Shown piece after piece: positions 63,804 to 64,000 of a stretch of 64,000 nucleotides of DNA. The DNA is taken from assembly GCF_004331955.1 (NCBI RefSeq), contig NZ_CP036532.1, forward strand, positions 124,001-188,000, written 5' to 3'. Below the pieces are notes generated by a model. The model did not search any database and was not told the DNA's origin. It worked only from the letters and a program-made list of their open reading frames with translations. Position 1 is the first letter of the stretch. Every line of letters begins with the position of its first letter. The position numbers were made by a program, and so were the translations under genes. This stretch comes from Roseitalea porphyridii. GTDB lineage: Bacteria; Pseudomonadota; Alphaproteobacteria; Rhizobiales; Rhizobiaceae.

Positions 63804-64000
63804 ATGACCGAATTTTCCTTGCGTGATCTCGAACGCATCGTCGCCGCGCGTGCCGGCGCCAGTCCGGATGAATCCTGGACGGCGAAACTGGTTGCCGCAG
63901 GCCCGGAGAAGGCCGCCCGGAAGTTCGGTGAGGAGGCGCTGGAGACAGTGATCGCCGCGCTCGGCGAGGACCGCGAGGCGCTGATCGCCGAAAGCGCCGA
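63804..64000 (+). CDS. hisE: Phosphoribosyl-ATP pyrophosphatase (partial, runs off the window)
   Basis: Second step of histidine synthesis. The visible 65 residues include [13 protein letters not shown] and [29 protein letters not shown], which match HisE (MazG-like fold with the Glu metal ligands in GEEA..E). Starts 6 bp after hisF. The 3' end lies outside the window. Confidence 0.95.
   Translation, partial: MTEFSLRDLERIVAARAGASPDESWTAKLVAAGPEKAARKFGEEALETVIAALGEDREALIAESA

Overview
The window is a GC-rich, densely packed stretch of core chromosome from an alphaproteobacterium, almost certainly a member of the Hyphomicrobiales (rhizobial group). I base this on gene order: tyrC next to a DUF2125 protein, ftsE-ftsX-ydcF-plsC, leuD/leuB/asd, mtgA-rpmF, leuS-lptE-holA, parB-parA-rsmG-mnmG-mnmE-rho-hemJ-hemE, maf-aroE-coaE-dnaQ with secB and fxsA, timA-mltA-smr-HTH, hslV/hslU separated by an acetyltransferase gene, and hisB-DUF2628-hisH-hisA-hisF-hisE. 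I found no rRNA, tRNA, CRISPR array, insertion sequence or prophage. The species cannot be fixed from the sequence alone.

Layout. 1-10.1 kb: tyrosine and arginine biosynthesis (tyrC, argG), a cell-division ABC pair (ftsEX) with ydcF and plsC, a LysE exporter, a PAP2 phosphatase and a lone TAXI-type binding protein. 10.1-10.7 kb: the longest gene-free stretch, holding two DnaA-box-like sequences and a 78-bp nested inverted-repeat element. 10.7-14.4 kb: a small zinc peptidase, a von Willebrand-type secreted protein, a CoA-ester lyase and an FAD oxidoreductase. 14.4-22.1 kb: leucine and aspartate-family amino acid genes (leuD, leuB, asd) interrupted by an acyl-carrier-protein/ketosynthase pair resembling NodF/NodE and by two secreted proteins of unknown role. 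22.1-27.3 kb: an RND efflux pump with a divergent TetR regulator. 27.3-35.5 kb: bdhA with a patatin-like protein, isoprenoid genes (ispG, ispA), peptidoglycan enzymes and rpmF.

35.6-52.5 kb is the replication and segregation neighbourhood. leuS-lptE-holA converge on parB-parA. Eight genes from hemE to parB run on the minus strand, and maf-aroE-coaE-dnaQ run on the plus strand. Between the two sets lies a 497-bp gene-free region next to hemE with one good DnaA box, weaker ones and a 27-nt AT-rich tract. This is where the chromosomal origin lies in Caulobacter and rhizobia, so it is my candidate oriC. Four near-perfect ParB sites (parS) lie 4-7 kb away, within rsmG and around the mnmG/mnmE junction, which fits an origin-proximal centromere served by the adjacent parAB.

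52.6-64.0 kb carries membrane and envelope genes (fxsA, timA, mltA), an Smr protein with a small HTH regulator, the HslVU protease cluster with two extra genes inside it, and the second half of the histidine pathway. A Uma2-type nuclease-fold gene sits between hisA and hisF. The window ends inside hisE.

Nothing here looks like a large undescribed system. The observations most worth following are the candidate oriC and parS cluster, the structured element at 10.34-10.41 kb, the ACP with an altered DSL motif, the repeat that supplies stop codons to two convergent genes, and the inserted genes in hslVU and the his operon.
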